From Candidatus Planktophila lacus (GTDB lineage Bacteria > Actinomycetota > Actinomycetes > Nanopelagicales > Nanopelagicaceae), in contig NZ_CP016783.1 in the NCBI RefSeq assembly GCF_002288385.1, forward strand, positions 1,116,001 through 1,180,000: a stretch of 64,000 nucleotides of DNA. The letters are read 5' to 3'. A program made the translations under genes and the position numbers. The notes under the pieces are model-generated. The model saw nothing but the letters and a program-made list of their open reading frames with translations, searched no databases and was not told the DNA's origin. Below are positions 35,732-46,390 of this stretch, piece after piece. Each line of letters starts with the position of its first letter. The stretch's first letter is position 1.

Positions 35732-36042
35732 TAGATGTCCTTTCCGGTGCGACGTGAGATGCGAACATTTTTGCCTTCTTCATCTTTACGAACGCCAAGG
35801 CGAGTTGCCTTGCCATCGCCATCGACGACCATGACATTTGAAATGTGGATTGTTGCTTCAGCAGTAACGATTCCGCCGACCTTGACGCCGCGTTCGGTTG
35901 TTGACTCTTTGGTGTGGCGCTGTACGCGGTTAACACCTTCAACAAGAATGCGGTTCTTATCAACATCGAGAACCTTGCCTGTAACGCCCTTGTTCTTGCC
36001 AGCGATTACGAGCACTGTGTCATCTTTCTTGATCTTCGCCAT
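35731..36042 (-). CDS. rplX: 50S ribosomal protein L24
   Basis: Assembly initiator, 103 aa. The KOW motif is [24 protein letters not shown], followed by [18 protein letters not shown]. The end, [13 protein letters not shown], is shared with other Actinobacteria. 2 bp after rplN. Confidence 0.96.
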   Translation of the reverse strand: MAKIKKDDTVLVIAGKNKGVTGKVLDVDKNRILVEGVNRVQRHTKESTTERGVKVGGIVTAEATIHISNVMVVDGDGKATRLGVRKDEEGKNVRISRRTGKDI

Positions 36043-36044
36043 GG

Positions 36045-36413
36045 TTAGAGCACCTCCGGAGCGAGTGAAATGATCTTCATGAACTTCTTGTCGCGGAGTT
36101 CGCGAGCAACTGGTCCGAAGATACGAGTTCCGCGTGGTTCGCCATCTGCTTTAAGGATGACTGCTGCGTTCTCGTCAAATTTGATGTAAGAACCGTCTGG
36201 ACGACGACGTTCTTTAACTGTACGAACGATGACAGCCTTTACGACTTCACCCTTCTTAACTTGTCCGCCAGGAATTGCATCCTTAACAGAACAGACGATG
36301 ATGTCTCCGATACCGGCGTAACGACGGGAGGAGCCACCGAGAACACGAATACAGAGAAGCTCTTTGGCTCCTGTGTTATCCGCGACGCGTAGGCGCGATT
36401 CTTGTTGAATCAT
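36045..36413 (-). CDS. rplN: 50S ribosomal protein L14
   Basis: 122 aa. [42 protein letters not shown] and [31 protein letters not shown] identify L14. 15 bp after rpsQ. Confidence 0.97.
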   Translation of the reverse strand: MIQQESRLRVADNTGAKELLCIRVLGGSSRRYAGIGDIIVCSVKDAIPGGQVKKGEVVKAVIVRTVKERRRPDGSYIKFDENAAVILKADGEPRGTRIFGPVARELRDKKFMKIISLAPEVL

Positions 36414-36428
36414 TTTTTATCCTGCCCC

Positions 36429-36692
36429 TTACTTAGCTTTCTCGATGATTGAAACTAGACGCCAGCGCTTTGATGCTGAAATTGGTCGTGTTTCCATGAT
36501 CAAAACACGATCTCCAGTACCTGCGCTATTGGTCTCGTCGTGAGCCTTTAGCTTTGTTGAACGAGACAGAACCTTTGAGTACATACCGTGCTTTACGCGG
36601 TTTGATACTTCAACGGTGATCGTCTTATCCATCTTGTCTGAAATGACAATGCCTTCACGTGTCTTGCGATCTGCGCGATTTTCGGTAGTCAT
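36429..36692 (-). CDS. rpsQ: 30S ribosomal protein S17
   Basis: 87 aa OB-fold protein. [19 protein letters not shown] and the end [27 protein letters not shown] are conserved. Overlaps rpmC by one base. Confidence 0.96.
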   Translation of the reverse strand: MTTENRADRKTREGIVISDKMDKTITVEVSNRVKHGMYSKVLSRSTKLKAHDETNSAGTGDRVLIMETRPISASKRWRLVSIIEKAK

Positions 36693-36904
36693 TAGGCAGC
36701 GCCTCCGATTCCTAGTTCGCGTTCGCGGATAATTGTGTAAAGACGTGCGATCTCCTTGCGAACTGCTCCGAGGCGACCATGTGATTCGAGCTGACCAGTA
36801 GCAGCCTGGAAGCGCAGATTAAAGAGTTCCTCTTTAGCCTCACGCACCTTCGATGCTAATTCGTCATCGGTTAATTGGCGTAGTTCTTCATTAACGTTAG
36901 CCAC
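36692..36904 (-). CDS. rpmC: 50S ribosomal protein L29
   Basis: 70 aa from the GTG at 36904, giving (M)[25 protein letters not shown] stands 6 bp upstream, which decides against a GTG five codons earlier. [16 protein letters not shown] and [15 protein letters not shown] are the L29 core. Confidence 0.95.
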   Translation of the reverse strand: MANVNEELRQLTDDELASKVREAKEELFNLRFQAATGQLESHGRLGAVRKEIARLYTIIRERELGIGGAA

Positions 36905-36905
36905 T

Positions 36906-37319
36906 TTATGCCTCCTCACGCTTTACTACACGACACTTCATTGGAAGCTTATGAATCGCAAGACGCATAGCTTCAGTTGCAATCGCTTCTGTTACTCCAG
37001 AGATTTCAAACATGATGCGACCTGGCTTCACGTTTGCAATCCACCATTCAGGTGAACCTTTACCGGAACCCATACGAGTTTCAGCAGGCTTCTTTGTAAT
37101 TGGACGATCTGGATAAATATTGATCCAAACTTTTCCACCGCGCTTGATATAGCGAGTCATCGCAATACGAGCAGCTTCGATCTGACGGTTGGTTACGTAT
37201 GCAGGCTCTAGAGCTTGGATACCGAAGTCACCGAATGCAACAGCTGTTCCGCCCTTTGATGCGCCTGAACGCGATGGGTGGTGCTGCTTACGGTGCTTGA
37301 CCTTACGAGGAATTAACAT
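36906..37319 (-). CDS. rplP: 50S ribosomal protein L16
   Basis: 137 aa, near the A site. [49 protein letters not shown] and [25 protein letters not shown] are invariant L16 blocks. Directly abuts rpsC. Confidence 0.97.
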   Translation of the reverse strand: MLIPRKVKHRKQHHPSRSGASKGGTAVAFGDFGIQALEPAYVTNRQIEAARIAMTRYIKRGGKVWINIYPDRPITKKPAETRMGSGKGSPEWWIANVKPGRIMFEISGVTEAIATEAMRLAIHKLPMKCRVVKREEA

Positions 37320-38105
37320 TTACGCCTCGCCTCCTTCAGTTGCTGGTGCTGCTTCTACAACTGGCGCTGCTTGCGTAGTTGTAACTTCTGCACGTGGTGC
37401 ACGTGGTGTGCGAGGTCCGCGACGTTCTGGCTTTGGAGCGCGTGCTTCTGCAAGCGCCTTTTCAGCGCGCTCTGCGCGTGAACCAATAACTTCGCCCTTG
37501 TAGATCCAAACCTTTACACCCAAGCGACCGAATGTTGTTGCTGCTTCATAGAAGCCGTAATCAATATCGGCGCGAAGTGTGTGCAATGGAACGCGACCTT
37601 CACGGTAGAACTCTGAACGTGACATTTCTGCGCCACCAAGACGACCACCGCACTGAACACGAATGCCCTGTGCTCCGGCCTTCATCGCTGACTGCATTGA
37701 CTTCTTCATTGCGCGGCGGAAAGAAACGCGAGCAGCAAGCTGTTCTGCAATTCCTTGTGCAACAAGTTGCGCATCAATCTCTGGGTTCTTAACTTCGAGA
37801 ATGTTTAGCTGTACTTGCTTGCCGGTTAGCTTCTCAAGCTTCTGACGGAGTACGTCAGCTTCTTGTCCGCGACGACCAATGACGATGCCAGGACGCGCAG
37901 TGTGTAGATCGATACGGACGCGATCGCGAGTACGTTCGATCTCAATGCGAGATACGCCTGCGCGCTCCATACCTTTCTGCATCATGCGACGGATTTCGAC
38001 ATCTTCCTTGACGTAATCCTTGTAAAGCTTGTCTGCATACCAACGTGACTTGAATTCAGTTGTGATGCCCAGGCGGAACCCGTGTGGGTTAACTTTTTGA
38101 CCCAT
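37320..38105 (-). CDS. rpsC: 30S ribosomal protein S3
   Basis: mRNA-entry protein with helicase activity, 261 aa. [14 protein letters not shown] start, KH domain with [14 protein letters not shown], then [25 protein letters not shown] and [16 protein letters not shown]. The last ~45 residues are an Ala/Pro/Arg-rich tail. One-base overlap with rplV. Confidence 0.97.
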   Translation of the reverse strand: MGQKVNPHGFRLGITTEFKSRWYADKLYKDYVKEDVEIRRMMQKGMERAGVSRIEIERTRDRVRIDLHTARPGIVIGRRGQEADVLRQKLEKLTGKQVQLNILEVKNPEIDAQLVAQGIAEQLAARVSFRRAMKKSMQSAMKAGAQGIRVQCGGRLGGAEMSRSEFYREGRVPLHTLRADIDYGFYEAATTFGRLGVKVWIYKGEVIGSRAERAEKALAEARAPKPERRGPRTPRAPRAEVTTTQAAPVVEAAPATEGGEA

Positions 38106-38566
38106 TACTTGGTCGCTCCCTTCGCTGAATCTTCAGCACGCTTTGGATTACGTGTCTGAGTCTTTGTTGATGTGCGTGAAATTGATTTGCTAGTTGCCTT
38201 TACATCGCTAACTGCAAGTGAGATATGGCTTGAGCGCTTCAAGATACGGAAACCGCGACCTTGTGCACGTGGGCGGAAACGCTTCATTGTGCGTCCTTCG
38301 TCCACGAGAGCTTCAACAACCCATAGTTCGGATGCATCGCGAATTGCAGGGTTTTTAGCCTTTGCATTTGCAATAGCAGAGTTAAGGAGTGTGTAGACAT
38401 CTGAACCTGCAGCCTGTGGCGCAAACTTCAGAATGTTAAGTGCTTCATCTGCGCGCAGACCACGAACCAAGTCGACAACGCGACGAGCCTTCTGTGCTGT
38501 GTGGCGGATGTCGCGCAATACAGCGCGAGCGATCAAAGCATCTGCTTGAGGAGTTGTATTAGCCAC
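38105..38566 (-). CDS. rplV: 50S ribosomal protein L22
   Basis: Exit-tunnel protein, about 153 aa. I take the GTG at 38566 (GGAGAG 6 bp upstream), which overlaps the rpsS end by 8 bp; a longer frame would run deep into rps[25 protein letters not shown] and [22 protein letters not shown] are the core. The C-terminus has a Ser/Thr/Lys extension ([18 protein letters not shown]). Confidence 0.94.
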   Translation of the reverse strand: MANTTPQADALIARAVLRDIRHTAQKARRVVDLVRGLRADEALNILKFAPQAAGSDVYTLLNSAIANAKAKNPAIRDASELWVVEALVDEGRTMKRFRPRAQGRGFRILKRSSHISLAVSDVKATSKSISRTSTKTQTRNPKRAEDSAKGATK

Positions 38567-38840
38567 GAGCTGCTCTCCGATCATCTTTAACGTGTCCACG
38601 GAATGTACGAGTTGGTGCGAATTCACCAAGCTTGTGTCCGATCATTGCGTCAGTTACGAAAACCGGAACGTGCTTGCGGCCATCGTGTACTGCGATTGTG
38701 TGTCCGATCATTGAAGGAATAATCATTGAGCGGCGTGACCAGGTCTTGATCACGTTCTTAGTGTTGGCATCGTTCTGTGCATCCACCTTCTTGGTGAGAT
38801 GTCCATCAACGAATGGACCCTTCTTGAGACTTCTTGGCAT
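38559..38840 (-). CDS. rpsS: 30S ribosomal protein S19
   Basis: 93 aa. [49 protein letters not shown] and [18 protein letters not shown] are textbook S19. 12 bp after rplB. Confidence 0.97.
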   Translation of the reverse strand: MPRSLKKGPFVDGHLTKKVDAQNDANTKNVIKTWSRRSMIIPSMIGHTIAVHDGRKHVPVFVTDAMIGHKLGEFAPTRTFRGHVKDDRRAARG

Positions 38841-38852
38841 AAGGGTTCTCTC

Positions 38853-39686
38853 CTACCGCTTCTTATTCGACTTGCGACGACGGACGATCATGGAATCAGA
38901 TGCTTTCTTCTTACGGGTACGTGCTTCTGGCTTACCCCAAGGTGAAACTGGGTGACGTCCACCAGAAGTCTTACCTTCACCACCACCGTGTGGGTGATCT
39001 ACAGGGTTCATAACAACACCACGAACAGTTGGGCGAATACCTAACCAACGCTTGCGGCCAGCTTTTCCGTAGTTGATGTTGGATTGTTCTGCGTTTCCAA
39101 CTTCACCAACAGTTGCGCGGCAACGAACATCTACGTTGCGAATTTCGCCAGATGGCATACGAAGTTGCGCGTACGCACCTTCTTTTGCAACGAGTTGTAC
39201 AGATGCACCAGCTGAACGACCAATCTTTGCTCCACCACCTGGGCGAAGTTCGATTGCGTGGATTGTTGTACCTACTGGGATGTTACGTAGAGGCAAGTTG
39301 TTTCCAGGTTTGATATCGGCCTTTGGACCGTTCTCAACTGTTGCACCTTGCTCAAGTTTATTTGGAGCGATGATGTAACGCTTTTCTCCATCTGCGTAGT
39401 GAAGAAGTGCGATACGCGCTGTGCGGTTTGGGTCGTATTCAATGTGCGCGACCTTTGCTGGAACTCCATCCTTATCGTTACGGACGAAATCGATCAGACG
39501 GTATGCACGCTTGTGTCCTCCACCTTGGTGGCGAACTGTGATGCGACCTTGATTGTTACGGCCACCCTTTGAGTGGATTGGACGTACCAATGACTTTTCA
39601 GGAGTTGTGCGTGTGATTTCAGCGAAATCAGGAACGCTTGCGCCGCGTTGACCGGGGGTCGTTGGCTTGAGTTTGCGAAGTGCCAT
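38853..39686 (-). CDS. rplB: 50S ribosomal protein L2
   Basis: Peptidyl-transferase centre protein, 277 aa. [21 protein letters not shown] at the start, [21 protein letters not shown], and the active-site-proximal [18 protein letters not shown] with its conserved histidine. 40 bp after rplW; a TAAGG/CCTTA mini-hairpin in that gap contains the rplW stop codon. Confidence 0.97.
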   Translation of the reverse strand: MALRKLKPTTPGQRGASVPDFAEITRTTPEKSLVRPIHSKGGRNNQGRITVRHQGGGHKRAYRLIDFVRNDKDGVPAKVAHIEYDPNRTARIALLHYADGEKRYIIAPNKLEQGATVENGPKADIKPGNNLPLRNIPVGTTIHAIELRPGGGAKIGRSAGASVQLVAKEGAYAQLRMPSGEIRNVDVRCRATVGEVGNAEQSNINYGKAGRKRWLGIRPTVRGVVMNPVDHPHGGGEGKTSGGRHPVSPWGKPEARTRKKKASDSMIVRRRKSNKKR

Positions 39687-39726
39687 GATGATCCTTTTCT
39701 AGAAATCCCTATTCGTAAGGTTGCCC

Positions 39727-40020
39727 TTAGGAAACGGGACCTCCGAAGATGTCGATACGGTCGCCAGCGGCCACATGAACGATTGCTCGCTTTGTGTCTT
39801 TGCGCTTTCCATCACCAAAACGTGTGCGCTTGTTCTTTCCTACTCGGTTCATAGTGTTAACACTGATGACCTTGACTCCGAAAACCTTCTCGACTGCGAT
39901 CTTGATCTCAGTCTTGTTGGCATCTGGAGCAACAATGAATGTGTACTTGTTCTCATCTAGCAATCCGTAGCTCTTTTCAGAAACTACTGGCGCTAGCAAG
40001 ACGTCGCGGTGATCTTTCAT
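39727..40020 (-). CDS. rplW: 50S ribosomal protein L23
   Basis: Exit-site protein that docks SRP and trigger factor, 97 aa. [21 protein letters not shown], and [31 protein letters not shown] are the L23 signature. 4-bp overlap with rplD. Confidence 0.96.
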   Translation of the reverse strand: MKDHRDVLLAPVVSEKSYGLLDENKYTFIVAPDANKTEIKIAVEKVFGVKVISVNTMNRVGKNKRTRFGDGKRKDTKRAIVHVAAGDRIDIFGGPVS

Positions 40021-40700
40021 GCTGTTACCTCGCTTTCACGTGCAACAGATTTAACAGACTTACCGGCTGCCTTTGCTGTGCTCTTTGCCTTAAGGAAATC
40101 GTTGATCGCTGCTTCTGAGAAGACAACGTCATCGCTCTTCAAGATGTCGTATGCATTTAGCTGATCAGGAACTAGAAGGTGTAGATCATCAGCGTTGCGA
40201 AGTGAACGCCATGCAGCGTCTTCGTTACGTGAGACAACAACCAAAAGGTTCTTGCGTGTTGAGAACTGACGAACTGCTGCAAGCGCTGCCTTTGTTGAAG
40301 GAGCTGCTGTTACAGAGTCGATAACGTGGATACGTTCGTTGCGCTGACGATCAGAGAGGACGCCGCGAAGTGCTTGTGCGATCATCTTCTTTGGCGTGCG
40401 CTGGAAGTAAGAACGTGGGCGAACAGCATGTGCTGCACCACCACCGCGTTGCAAAGGAGCGCGGATCGAGCCCTGACGAGCGCGGCCGGTTCCCTTCTGC
40501 TTAAACGGCTTCTTACCTGAACCAGAAGTTTCACCACGGTTCTTAGCCTTTTGAGTTCCTTGACGTGCAGCAGCAAGTTGCGCTGTCACGACTTGGTGGA
40601 TCAAAGGAATATTTGTCTGCGCATCAAAGATGTCAGATGGAAGATCAACGCTTCCAACTTTCTTTCCTTCTGCGTTCTTTACTTCAACGGTAAGCGCCAT
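40017..40700 (-). CDS. rplD: 50S ribosomal protein L4
   Basis: 227 aa. Tunnel loop [35 protein letters not shown] is present, followed by [19 protein letters not shown]. In E. coli L4 represses the S10 operon; no E. coli-like L4 leader was recognised here. 2 bp after rplC. Confidence 0.96.
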   Translation of the reverse strand: MALTVEVKNAEGKKVGSVDLPSDIFDAQTNIPLIHQVVTAQLAAARQGTQKAKNRGETSGSGKKPFKQKGTGRARQGSIRAPLQRGGGAAHAVRPRSYFQRTPKKMIAQALRGVLSDRQRNERIHVIDSVTAAPSTKAALAAVRQFSTRKNLLVVVSRNEDAAWRSLRNADDLHLLVPDQLNAYDILKSDDVVFSEAAINDFLKAKSTAKAAGKSVKSVARESEVTA

Positions 40701-40702
40701 GG

Positions 40703-41401
40703 TTATGCACCAACCTTTCCTGATGCTGTTTCAAAGATTGCTTTCTTTGCAGCAGAGCGGATGAACACCAATGCGCCATCAGGACCTGGTACTGAACCCT
40801 TGATGAGTAGCAAGTTATTTTCTGCATCAACTGATTGAACTAACAAGTTCTGTGTTGTGACTTTCTCTGCACCCATACGGCCCATCATGCGCATTCCCTT
40901 GAAAACGCGACCTGGTGTAGAGCAAGCACCGATTGAACCTGGCATGCGGTGCTTACGATCAACACCGTGAGATGAACCAAGACCACCGAAACCGTGGCGC
41001 TTCATAACACCAGCAGTTCCTTTACCTGTGCTTGTGCCGGTTGCATCAACGATGTCACCAGCAGCGAAGGTAGTTGCGCCGATTTCTTGGCCAACTGTGT
41101 ATTCAGCAGCTGACAGTGTGCGCAGTTCTGCAACGGAGCGACGAGGAGTGACGCCTGCCTTTGCATAGTGGCCTGTTAGCGGCTTTGAAATTTTCTTTGG
41201 ATCGATTGCACCGTAAGCAAGTTGCACGGCTGAGTAGCCATCCTTTTCAGGTGTGCGAATTTGCGTAACAACACATGATTCAACTGAAACTACAGTTACA
41301 GGAATCATCTTGTTGTTGGCATCGAAAACTTGTGTCATTCCGAGCTTCTTACCGAGGACGCCCTTAATGGACGAGCCGGCAGATTGAGTTGTATATGTCA
41401 T
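40703..41401 (-). CDS. rplC: 50S ribosomal protein L3
   Basis: About 232 aa from the ATG at 41401 (AAGGA just upstream); the core begins [40 protein letters not shown]-type sequence (here MKRHGFGG) and [20 protein letters not shown] are the L3 hallmarks. The short N-terminal [12 protein letters not shown] is weakly supported. 16 bp after rpsJ. Confidence 0.94.
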   Translation of the reverse strand: MTYTTQSAGSSIKGVLGKKLGMTQVFDANNKMIPVTVVSVESCVVTQIRTPEKDGYSAVQLAYGAIDPKKISKPLTGHYAKAGVTPRRSVAELRTLSAAEYTVGQEIGATTFAAGDIVDATGTSTGKGTAGVMKRHGFGGLGSSHGVDRKHRMPGSIGACSTPGRVFKGMRMMGRMGAEKVTTQNLLVQSVDAENNLLLIKGSVPGPDGALVFIRSAAKKAIFETASGKVGA

Positions 41402-41417
41402 GTTTCTCGTCCTTTCC

Positions 41418-41726
41418 TTAGAGCTTGATCTCGATGTCGACGCCAGCTGGCAAGTCAAGACGCATCAATGAATCAACAGTCTTAGGTGTTGGGTCGATGA
41501 TGTCGATTAGGCGCTTATGTGTGCGCATCTCGAAGTGTTCGCGGCTGTCCTTATATTTGTGAGGAGAGCGAATCACGCAATACGTGTTCTTCTCTGTTGG
41601 TAGCGGCACTGGACCCGCGACCGTTGCACCTGTGCGCTCAACTGTTTCAACGATTTTCTTCGCTGAAGAGTCAATCACCTCATGGTCATAGGCCTTGAGT
41701 CGAATGCGGATCTTTTGTCCCGCCAT
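41418..41726 (-). CDS. rpsJ: 30S ribosomal protein S10
   Basis: 102 aa, also the NusB partner in antitermination. [65 protein letters not shown] are canonical. First gene of the S10 operon, 129 bp downstream of tuf. Confidence 0.97.
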   Translation of the reverse strand: MAGQKIRIRLKAYDHEVIDSSAKKIVETVERTGATVAGPVPLPTEKNTYCVIRSPHKYKDSREHFEMRTHKRLIDIIDPTPKTVDSLMRLDLPAGVDIEIKL

Positions 41727-41746
41727 GTCGTTCTCCTCTTTCGTTT

Positions 41747-41774
41747 TTACTACTAGTTAATTTTTAGTTTTCAA
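41747..41774 (-). promoter_or_regulatory. Possible S10-operon promoter
   Basis: TTGAAA (41769-41774) and TAGTAA (41747-41752), 16-bp spacer, in the AT-rich tuf-rpsJ gap, close to the rpsJ start. The -10 is imperfect; low confidence. Confidence 0.3.
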
Positions 41775-41807
41775 GCTTTTACTTCTTTTAAAACTTTTCC
41801 TGTTTTT

Positions 41808-41835
41808 GCGCCGGCGGGTTTAACGCCGCCGGCGC
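41808..41835 (-). terminator. GC-rich hairpin after tuf
   Basis: 10-bp perfect stem GCGCCGGCGG / CCGCCGGCGC with an 8-nt loop, 20 bp after the tuf stop. On the minus strand it is followed by A-rich sequence, not T, so it would be a non-canonical terminator separating the str and S10 operons. Confidence 0.65.
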
Positions 41836-41855
41836 ATCAACAACGGATTTTTTGT

Positions 41856-43049
41856 TTACTTCTTGATCTTTGTAACGCGACCTGCACCTACTGTGCGGCC
41901 ACCTTCGCGGATCGCAAAGCGAAGTCCTTCTTCCATAGCGATTGGTTGAATTAGCTGTACAGCCATTTCAGTGTTATCGCCAGGCATAACCATTTCGGTG
42001 CCTTCTGGAAGTGTTACTACGCCAGTTACGTCAGTTGTACGGAAGTAGAACTGTGGACGGTAGTTGTTAAAGAATGGAGTGTGACGACCGCCTTCATCCT
42101 TTGAAAGGATGTATGCAGATGCATCGAACTCTGTGTGAGGTGTGATTGAGCCAGGCTTGCAAACAACCTGACCACGCTCTACATCTTCACGCTTTAGTCC
42201 ACGAAGAAGAAGACCGACGTTCTCGCCAGCCTGACCTTCGTCGAGCAACTTACGGAACATTTCAACGCCTGTAACTGTTGTCTTCTGAGCTTCAGTGCGG
42301 ATACCAACGATTTCAACTTCTTCGTTGACCTTTACAACGCCGCGCTCGATACGACCGGTGATAACTGTTCCACGACCTGTGATTGTGAAAACGTCTTCAA
42401 CTGGCATAAGGAATGGCTTGTCGATTTCGCGTGCTGGCTGTGGGATGAATGCATCTACTGCATCCATGAGCTCCATCAACTTATCTGCCCACTTCTGGTC
42501 ACCCTCAAGTGCCTTAAGTGCTGAGATGCGAACGATTGGAGTGTCATCGCCTGGGAACTCGTACTTAGATAGAAGTTCGCGAACTTCCATTTCAACGAGT
42601 TCAAGAATTTCTTCGTCATCGACCATATCTGACTTGTTAAGAGCAACAACGATTGATGGAACGCCAACTTGGCGAGCAAGAAGAACGTGCTCTTTAGTCT
42701 GTGGCATTGGACCATCTGTTGCAGCTACTACGAGAATTGCGCCGTCCATCTGTGCAGCACCAGTGATCATGTTCTTGATGTAGTCAGCGTGGCCTGGGCA
42801 GTCAACGTGTGCGTAGTGACGCTTTTCAGTCTGGTATTCGATGTGTGCAATAGAGATCGTGATACCGCGTTGACGCTCTTCTGGCGCCTTATCGATATCA
42901 GAGAATGCTGTTGCAGCGTTAAGGTCTGGGAACTTGTCATGAAGCACCTTGGAGATCGCAGCAGTAAGAGTTGTCTTACCGTGATCGATGTGGCCAATGG
43001 TGCCGATGTTTACGTGCGGCTTAGTGCGCTCGAACTTGGCTTTTGCCAT
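41856..43049 (-). CDS. tuf: Elongation factor Tu
   Basis: GTPase that delivers aminoacyl-tRNA, 397 aa. G1 GHIDHGKTT (about 19-27; Ile where most have Val), G2 RGITI, G3 [10 protein letters not shown]4 NKSD, G5 SALKA. Domains 2 and 3 follow ([22 protein letters not shown]). 62 bp after fusA. Confidence 0.98.
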   Translation of the reverse strand: MAKAKFERTKPHVNIGTIGHIDHGKTTLTAAISKVLHDKFPDLNAATAFSDIDKAPEERQRGITISIAHIEYQTEKRHYAHVDCPGHADYIKNMITGAAQMDGAILVVAATDGPMPQTKEHVLLARQVGVPSIVVALNKSDMVDDEEILELVEMEVRELLSKYEFPGDDTPIVRISALKALEGDQKWADKLMELMDAVDAFIPQPAREIDKPFLMPVEDVFTITGRGTVITGRIERGVVKVNEEVEIVGIRTEAQKTTVTGVEMFRKLLDEGQAGENVGLLLRGLKREDVERGQVVCKPGSITPHTEFDASAYILSKDEGGRHTPFFNNYRPQFYFRTTDVTGVVTLPEGTEMVMPGDNTEMAVQLIQPIAMEEGLRFAIREGGRTVGAGRVTKIKK

Positions 43050-43111
43050 TTTGTTTCCTCTTTCGTTTTTCTAGTGCTAGTTATTAGGGGTTGTGCTTTG
43101 TTTAGGGAGTT

Positions 43112-45223
43112 TTATTCGCCACGAACTTTTGCGATGATTTCTTTCATCACATTGCCTGGAACTTCGGCATAAGAATCGAATTCCATGCTGTAGCTCGCGC
43201 GACCTTGTGTTCTGGAGCGGAGATCTCCGACATAGCCGAACATCTCTGACAACGGAACTAGCGCCCTAACAACGCGGGCACCTGACCGCTCATCCATGGC
43301 CTGAATTTGGCCACGACGACTGTTGATGTCGCCGATGACATCACCCATGAAGTCTTCAGGGGTAACAACTTCGACGCGCATCACTGGTTCGAGAATTGCA
43401 GGATCAGCAAGTTTTGCTGCTTCCTTAAATGCTGCGATACCAGCCACCTTGAAAGCGAGCTCCGATGAGTCAACATCGTGATACGCGCCGTCAAGAAGAG
43501 TTACTCGTACATCTGTAAGTGGGTAGCCAGCAAGAGGACCTGCGGTCATTGCTTCACGGCAACCTGCATCAACTGAAGGGATGTACTCGCGTGGAACGCG
43601 ACCACCAGTGATCTTGTTTACGAACTCGTAACCGCCTTCAACTTCACCAGTTGGAAGTGGCTCGATTGCGATCTGAATCTTTGCGAACTGACCTGAACCA
43701 CCGGTCTGCTTCTTATGTGTGTAGTCGTGACGTGCAACTGGCTTACGAAGAGTTTCGCGGTAAGCAACCTGTGGCTTACCAACGTTTGCTTCAACCTTAA
43801 ATTCGCGACGCATACGGTCTACAAGAATTTCAAGGTGGAGCTCGCCCATACCAGCGATGATTGTCTGGCCGGTTTCTTCATCAGTGTTGACGTGGAAAGT
43901 TGGATCTTCTTCAGAGAGACGCTGAATAGCAACGCCAAGTTTTTCTTGGTCGCCCTTGGTCTTTGGTTCGATAGCAACAGAGATAACTGGTGCTGGGAAG
44001 TCCATTGACTCGAGAACGACTGGCTTTGCAGGATCGCAGAGAGTTTCGCCTGTTGTTGTGTCCTTAAGTCCCATAACCGCAACGATCATGCCCGCGCCAA
44101 CGTTGTCGCGTTCTTCGCGCTTGTTAGCGTGCATCTGGTAGATCTTGCCGATGCGCTCTTTGCGATCTTTTGTTGAGTTAAGAATTGTTGAACCGGTCTC
44201 AAGCACACCTGAGTAAACGCGGATAAATGTGAGCTTTCCAAGGTGTGGATCAGTCATGATCTTGAATGCCAGCGCTGAGAAAGGCTCGTCATTCTTTGGA
44301 TAGCGCTTCATTTCCTTCTCTTTATCGTCCATATCCATACCGACGATCGCATCAACATCTAGAGGTGATGGGAGGTAGCGAGTTACTGCATCGAGCATTG
44401 GCTGTACGCCCTTGTTCTTAAATGCAGAACCAGTAAGAACTGGTGAAAGCTTGGCAGCGATTGTCGCGCGACGGATACCTGCGATTAGCTCTGCCTCTGA
44501 GAGATCTTCACCTGCAAGGTACTTCTCCATAACAACATCGTCATTCTCGGCAAGAGTTTCAACCATCTCGTGGCGAGCTTGCTTTGCCTTCTCCAACATA
44601 TCTGCTGGAATTTCTTCAATTGTGTAATCTTCACCCTTTTTAGTTTCGCCGCGCCATACAAGCGCCTTCATTGCGATTAGGTCGACGACGCCAATGAAAT
44701 CTGATTCGTTACCGATTGGAAGTTGTAGAACTAGAGCAACTGCATTTAGGCGATCCTTGATCATGCCTACGCACTTATCGAATGAAGCGCCGGTGCGGTC
44801 TAGCTTGTTAATAAAACAAATACGTGGAACTGAGTAACGGTCTGCTTGACGCCATACTGTTTCAGATTGTGGTTCAACACCGGCGACGCCGTCGAATACA
44901 GCAACTGCGCCATCGAGAACACGGAGTGAGCGTTCTACTTCAACTGTGAAGTCAACGTGGCCAGGTGTATCGATGATGTTGATGAGATGGTCTTTCCACA
45001 TACATGTGGTTGCAGCAGAGGTGATTGTGATACCGCGCTCTTGCTCTTGTTCCATCCAGTCCATCGTTGCTGCACCTTCGTGCACTTCACCGATCTTGTA
45101 TGAGATACCTGTGTAGAAAAGGATGCGCTCAGTAGTAGTGGTTTTGCCCGCGTCGATGTGAGCCATGATTCCGATATTGCGAACCGTAGCTAGATCGATC
45201 TTTTCTACTGTTGACGTTGCCAA
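43112..45223 (-). CDS. fusA: Elongation factor G
   Basis: Translocation GTPase, 703 aa. G1 [14 protein letters not shown]2 [12 protein letters not shown]3 [13 protein letters not shown]4 NKLDR. Domain IV tip and domain V ([22 protein letters not shown] end). One copy in the str operon, 43 bp after rpsG. Confidence 0.98.
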   Translation of the reverse strand: MATSTVEKIDLATVRNIGIMAHIDAGKTTTTERILFYTGISYKIGEVHEGAATMDWMEQEQERGITITSAATTCMWKDHLINIIDTPGHVDFTVEVERSLRVLDGAVAVFDGVAGVEPQSETVWRQADRYSVPRICFINKLDRTGASFDKCVGMIKDRLNAVALVLQLPIGNESDFIGVVDLIAMKALVWRGETKKGEDYTIEEIPADMLEKAKQARHEMVETLAENDDVVMEKYLAGEDLSEAELIAGIRRATIAAKLSPVLTGSAFKNKGVQPMLDAVTRYLPSPLDVDAIVGMDMDDKEKEMKRYPKNDEPFSALAFKIMTDPHLGKLTFIRVYSGVLETGSTILNSTKDRKERIGKIYQMHANKREERDNVGAGMIVAVMGLKDTTTGETLCDPAKPVVLESMDFPAPVISVAIEPKTKGDQEKLGVAIQRLSEEDPTFHVNTDEETGQTIIAGMGELHLEILVDRMRREFKVEANVGKPQVAYRETLRKPVARHDYTHKKQTGGSGQFAKIQIAIEPLPTGEVEGGYEFVNKITGGRVPREYIPSVDAGCREAMTAGPLAGYPLTDVRVTLLDGAYHDVDSSELAFKVAGIAAFKEAAKLADPAILEPVMRVEVVTPEDFMGDVIGDINSRRGQIQAMDERSGARVVRALVPLSEMFGYVGDLRSRTQGRASYSMEFDSYAEVPGNVMKEIIAKVRGE

Positions 45224-45266
45224 TTAATTATCCTCTTCTCAACTTTTGAATACTTTAGTTTCTTAA

Positions 45267-45737
45267 TTACCAGCGGTAGTGAGCAAACGCCTTGTTTGCT
45301 TCCGCCATTTTGTGGGTATCTTCGCGGCGCTTTACTGCTGCTCCGAGACCATTTGATGCATCGATTAATTCGTTCATTAGACGCTCTGCCATTGACTTCT
45401 CGCGACGTAGTCGTGAGTAATCGATTAACCAGCGAAGTGCCAAAGTTGTTGAGCGACCAGCTTTTACTTCAACAGGAACCTGGTAAGTAGCTCCACCAAC
45501 GCGGCGAGAACGTACTTCAACTGCAGGCTTGATGTTGTCGAGAGCGCGCTTCAAAGTGATGATTGGATCAACCTGAGTCTTTGTGCGCGTGCCTTCAAGT
45601 GCGTGATAGACAATGCTTTCAGCAGTTGAACGCTTGCCGTGAAGCAATACGCGGTTGATTAGAGCAGTAACAACTGGTGAATTGTAAACAGGATCTGCAA
45701 CAACAGGAGACTTTACGACCGGACCTTTACGTGGCAT
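45267..45737 (-). CDS. rpsG: 30S ribosomal protein S7
   Basis: 156 aa, organiser of the 30S head. [93 protein letters not shown]. One-base overlap with rpsL. Confidence 0.97.
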   Translation of the reverse strand: MPRKGPVVKSPVVADPVYNSPVVTALINRVLLHGKRSTAESIVYHALEGTRTKTQVDPIITLKRALDNIKPAVEVRSRRVGGATYQVPVEVKAGRSTTLALRWLIDYSRLRREKSMAERLMNELIDASNGLGAAVKRREDTHKMAEANKAFAHYRW

Positions 45738-46117
45738 TAGCTAGCCTTCTTCTCTCTCTTAGCACCGTAACGAGAACGTGATTGCTTACGGTTTTTAACA
45801 CCTTGTGTATCGAGTGATCCACGAATAATTTTGTAACGAACGCCAGGTAGATCTTTTACGCGACCACCACGAACAAGAACAATGGAGTGCTCTTGTAGGT
45901 TATGACCTTCACCTGGGATGTATGCAGTAACTTCCATGCCACTTGTTAAACGAACACGTGCCACTTTGCGAAGCGCAGAGTTAGGCTTCTTAGGTGTTGT
46001 TGTGTACACACGTGTACATACACCGCGACGCTGTGGTGAACCTTTTAGCGCAGGTGTATTTGTCTTCGTAGTCTTTTCTGCACGACCACGACGAACTAGT
46101 TGTTGAATCGTTGGCAC
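45737..46117 (-). CDS. rpsL: 30S ribosomal protein S12
   Basis: 126 aa decoding-centre protein. GTG start with GGAG 5 bp upstream gives (M)[11 protein letters not shown]. Lys43 in [12 protein letters not shown] and Lys88 in GVRYKIIRG are the wild-type residues linked to streptomycin sensitivity in other species. First gene of rpsL-rpsG-fusA-tuf, after a structured leader. Confidence 0.97.
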   Translation of the reverse strand: MPTIQQLVRRGRAEKTTKTNTPALKGSPQRRGVCTRVYTTTPKKPNSALRKVARVRLTSGMEVTAYIPGEGHNLQEHSIVLVRGGRVKDLPGVRYKIIRGSLDTQGVKNRKQSRSRYGAKREKKAS

Positions 46118-46157
46118 TTCGTCTCCATTTCGGTTACTGCTTTTTTACGCTCGTTGT

Positions 46158-46188
46158 CCGACCCACGCGGTCGGGTGTGTTGCACCCG
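46158..46188 (-). promoter_or_regulatory. Two overlapping hairpins in the rpsL leader
   Basis: CCGACC/GGTCGG (46158-46174, 5-nt loop) and CGGGTG/CACCCG (46172-46188, 5-nt loop) share three bases, so only one can form fully. They lie 40-70 nt upstream of the rpsL start. Confidence 0.45.
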
Positions 46189-46234
46189 ATGCGCAGTTGC
46201 AACTGATAATTTCTTAACAGGGGCAAGGCAAAAA

Positions 46235-46248
46235 GCTCTTAAAAGAGC
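46235..46248 (-). promoter_or_regulatory. Small hairpin with T-tract in the rpsL leader
   Basis: GCTCTT/AAGAGC stem with 2-nt centre, followed on the minus strand by TTTTT. It looks like a miniature terminator but would lie only a few bases after the predicted start site, so a 5'-end protective role is equally possible. Confidence 0.4.
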
Positions 46249-46256
46249 AGACGCGA

Positions 46257-46286
46257 AGGGTATCGGGGTTCAGGCGTAAAGGTCAA
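46257..46286 (-). promoter_or_regulatory. Promoter for the rpsL (str) operon
   Basis: TTGACC (-35, 46281-46286), 18-bp spacer, TACCCT (-10, 46257-46262). The -35 is the same as that of rplM and rplJ. Confidence 0.5.
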
Positions 46287-46378
46287 AACGGCCCTTTTAC
46301 TCTTCTAGGGCTCCCCTGGCCTCAAAAATGGCCTTTTTTCGTTGTACGGCGTGTCGCTTTCGGGGCGCCTTTTGGGGC

Positions 46379-46384
46379 CATAAT
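46379..46384 (+). promoter_or_regulatory. -10 box of deoD, probable leaderless transcript
   Basis: CATAAT ends 6 bp before the deoD ATG, so transcription should start at or next to the A of the start codon. No Shine-Dalgarno sequence is present. Leaderless mRNAs are common in Actinobacteria. Confidence 0.5.
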
Positions 46385-46390
46385 CAACCC

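Noticed and set aside
38105-38629. Longer L22 reading frame starting inside rpsS
   Set aside because: GTG at 38566 has a good ribosome-binding site and the longer N-terminus is just the rpsS sequence in another frame.
42669-43172. 167-codon plus-strand open frame antisense to tuf
   Set aside because: It lies fully opposite a certain gene (tuf and the fusA end), has no ribosome-binding site or recognisable motif, and similar antisense frames occur over most ribosomal genes because of codon bias.
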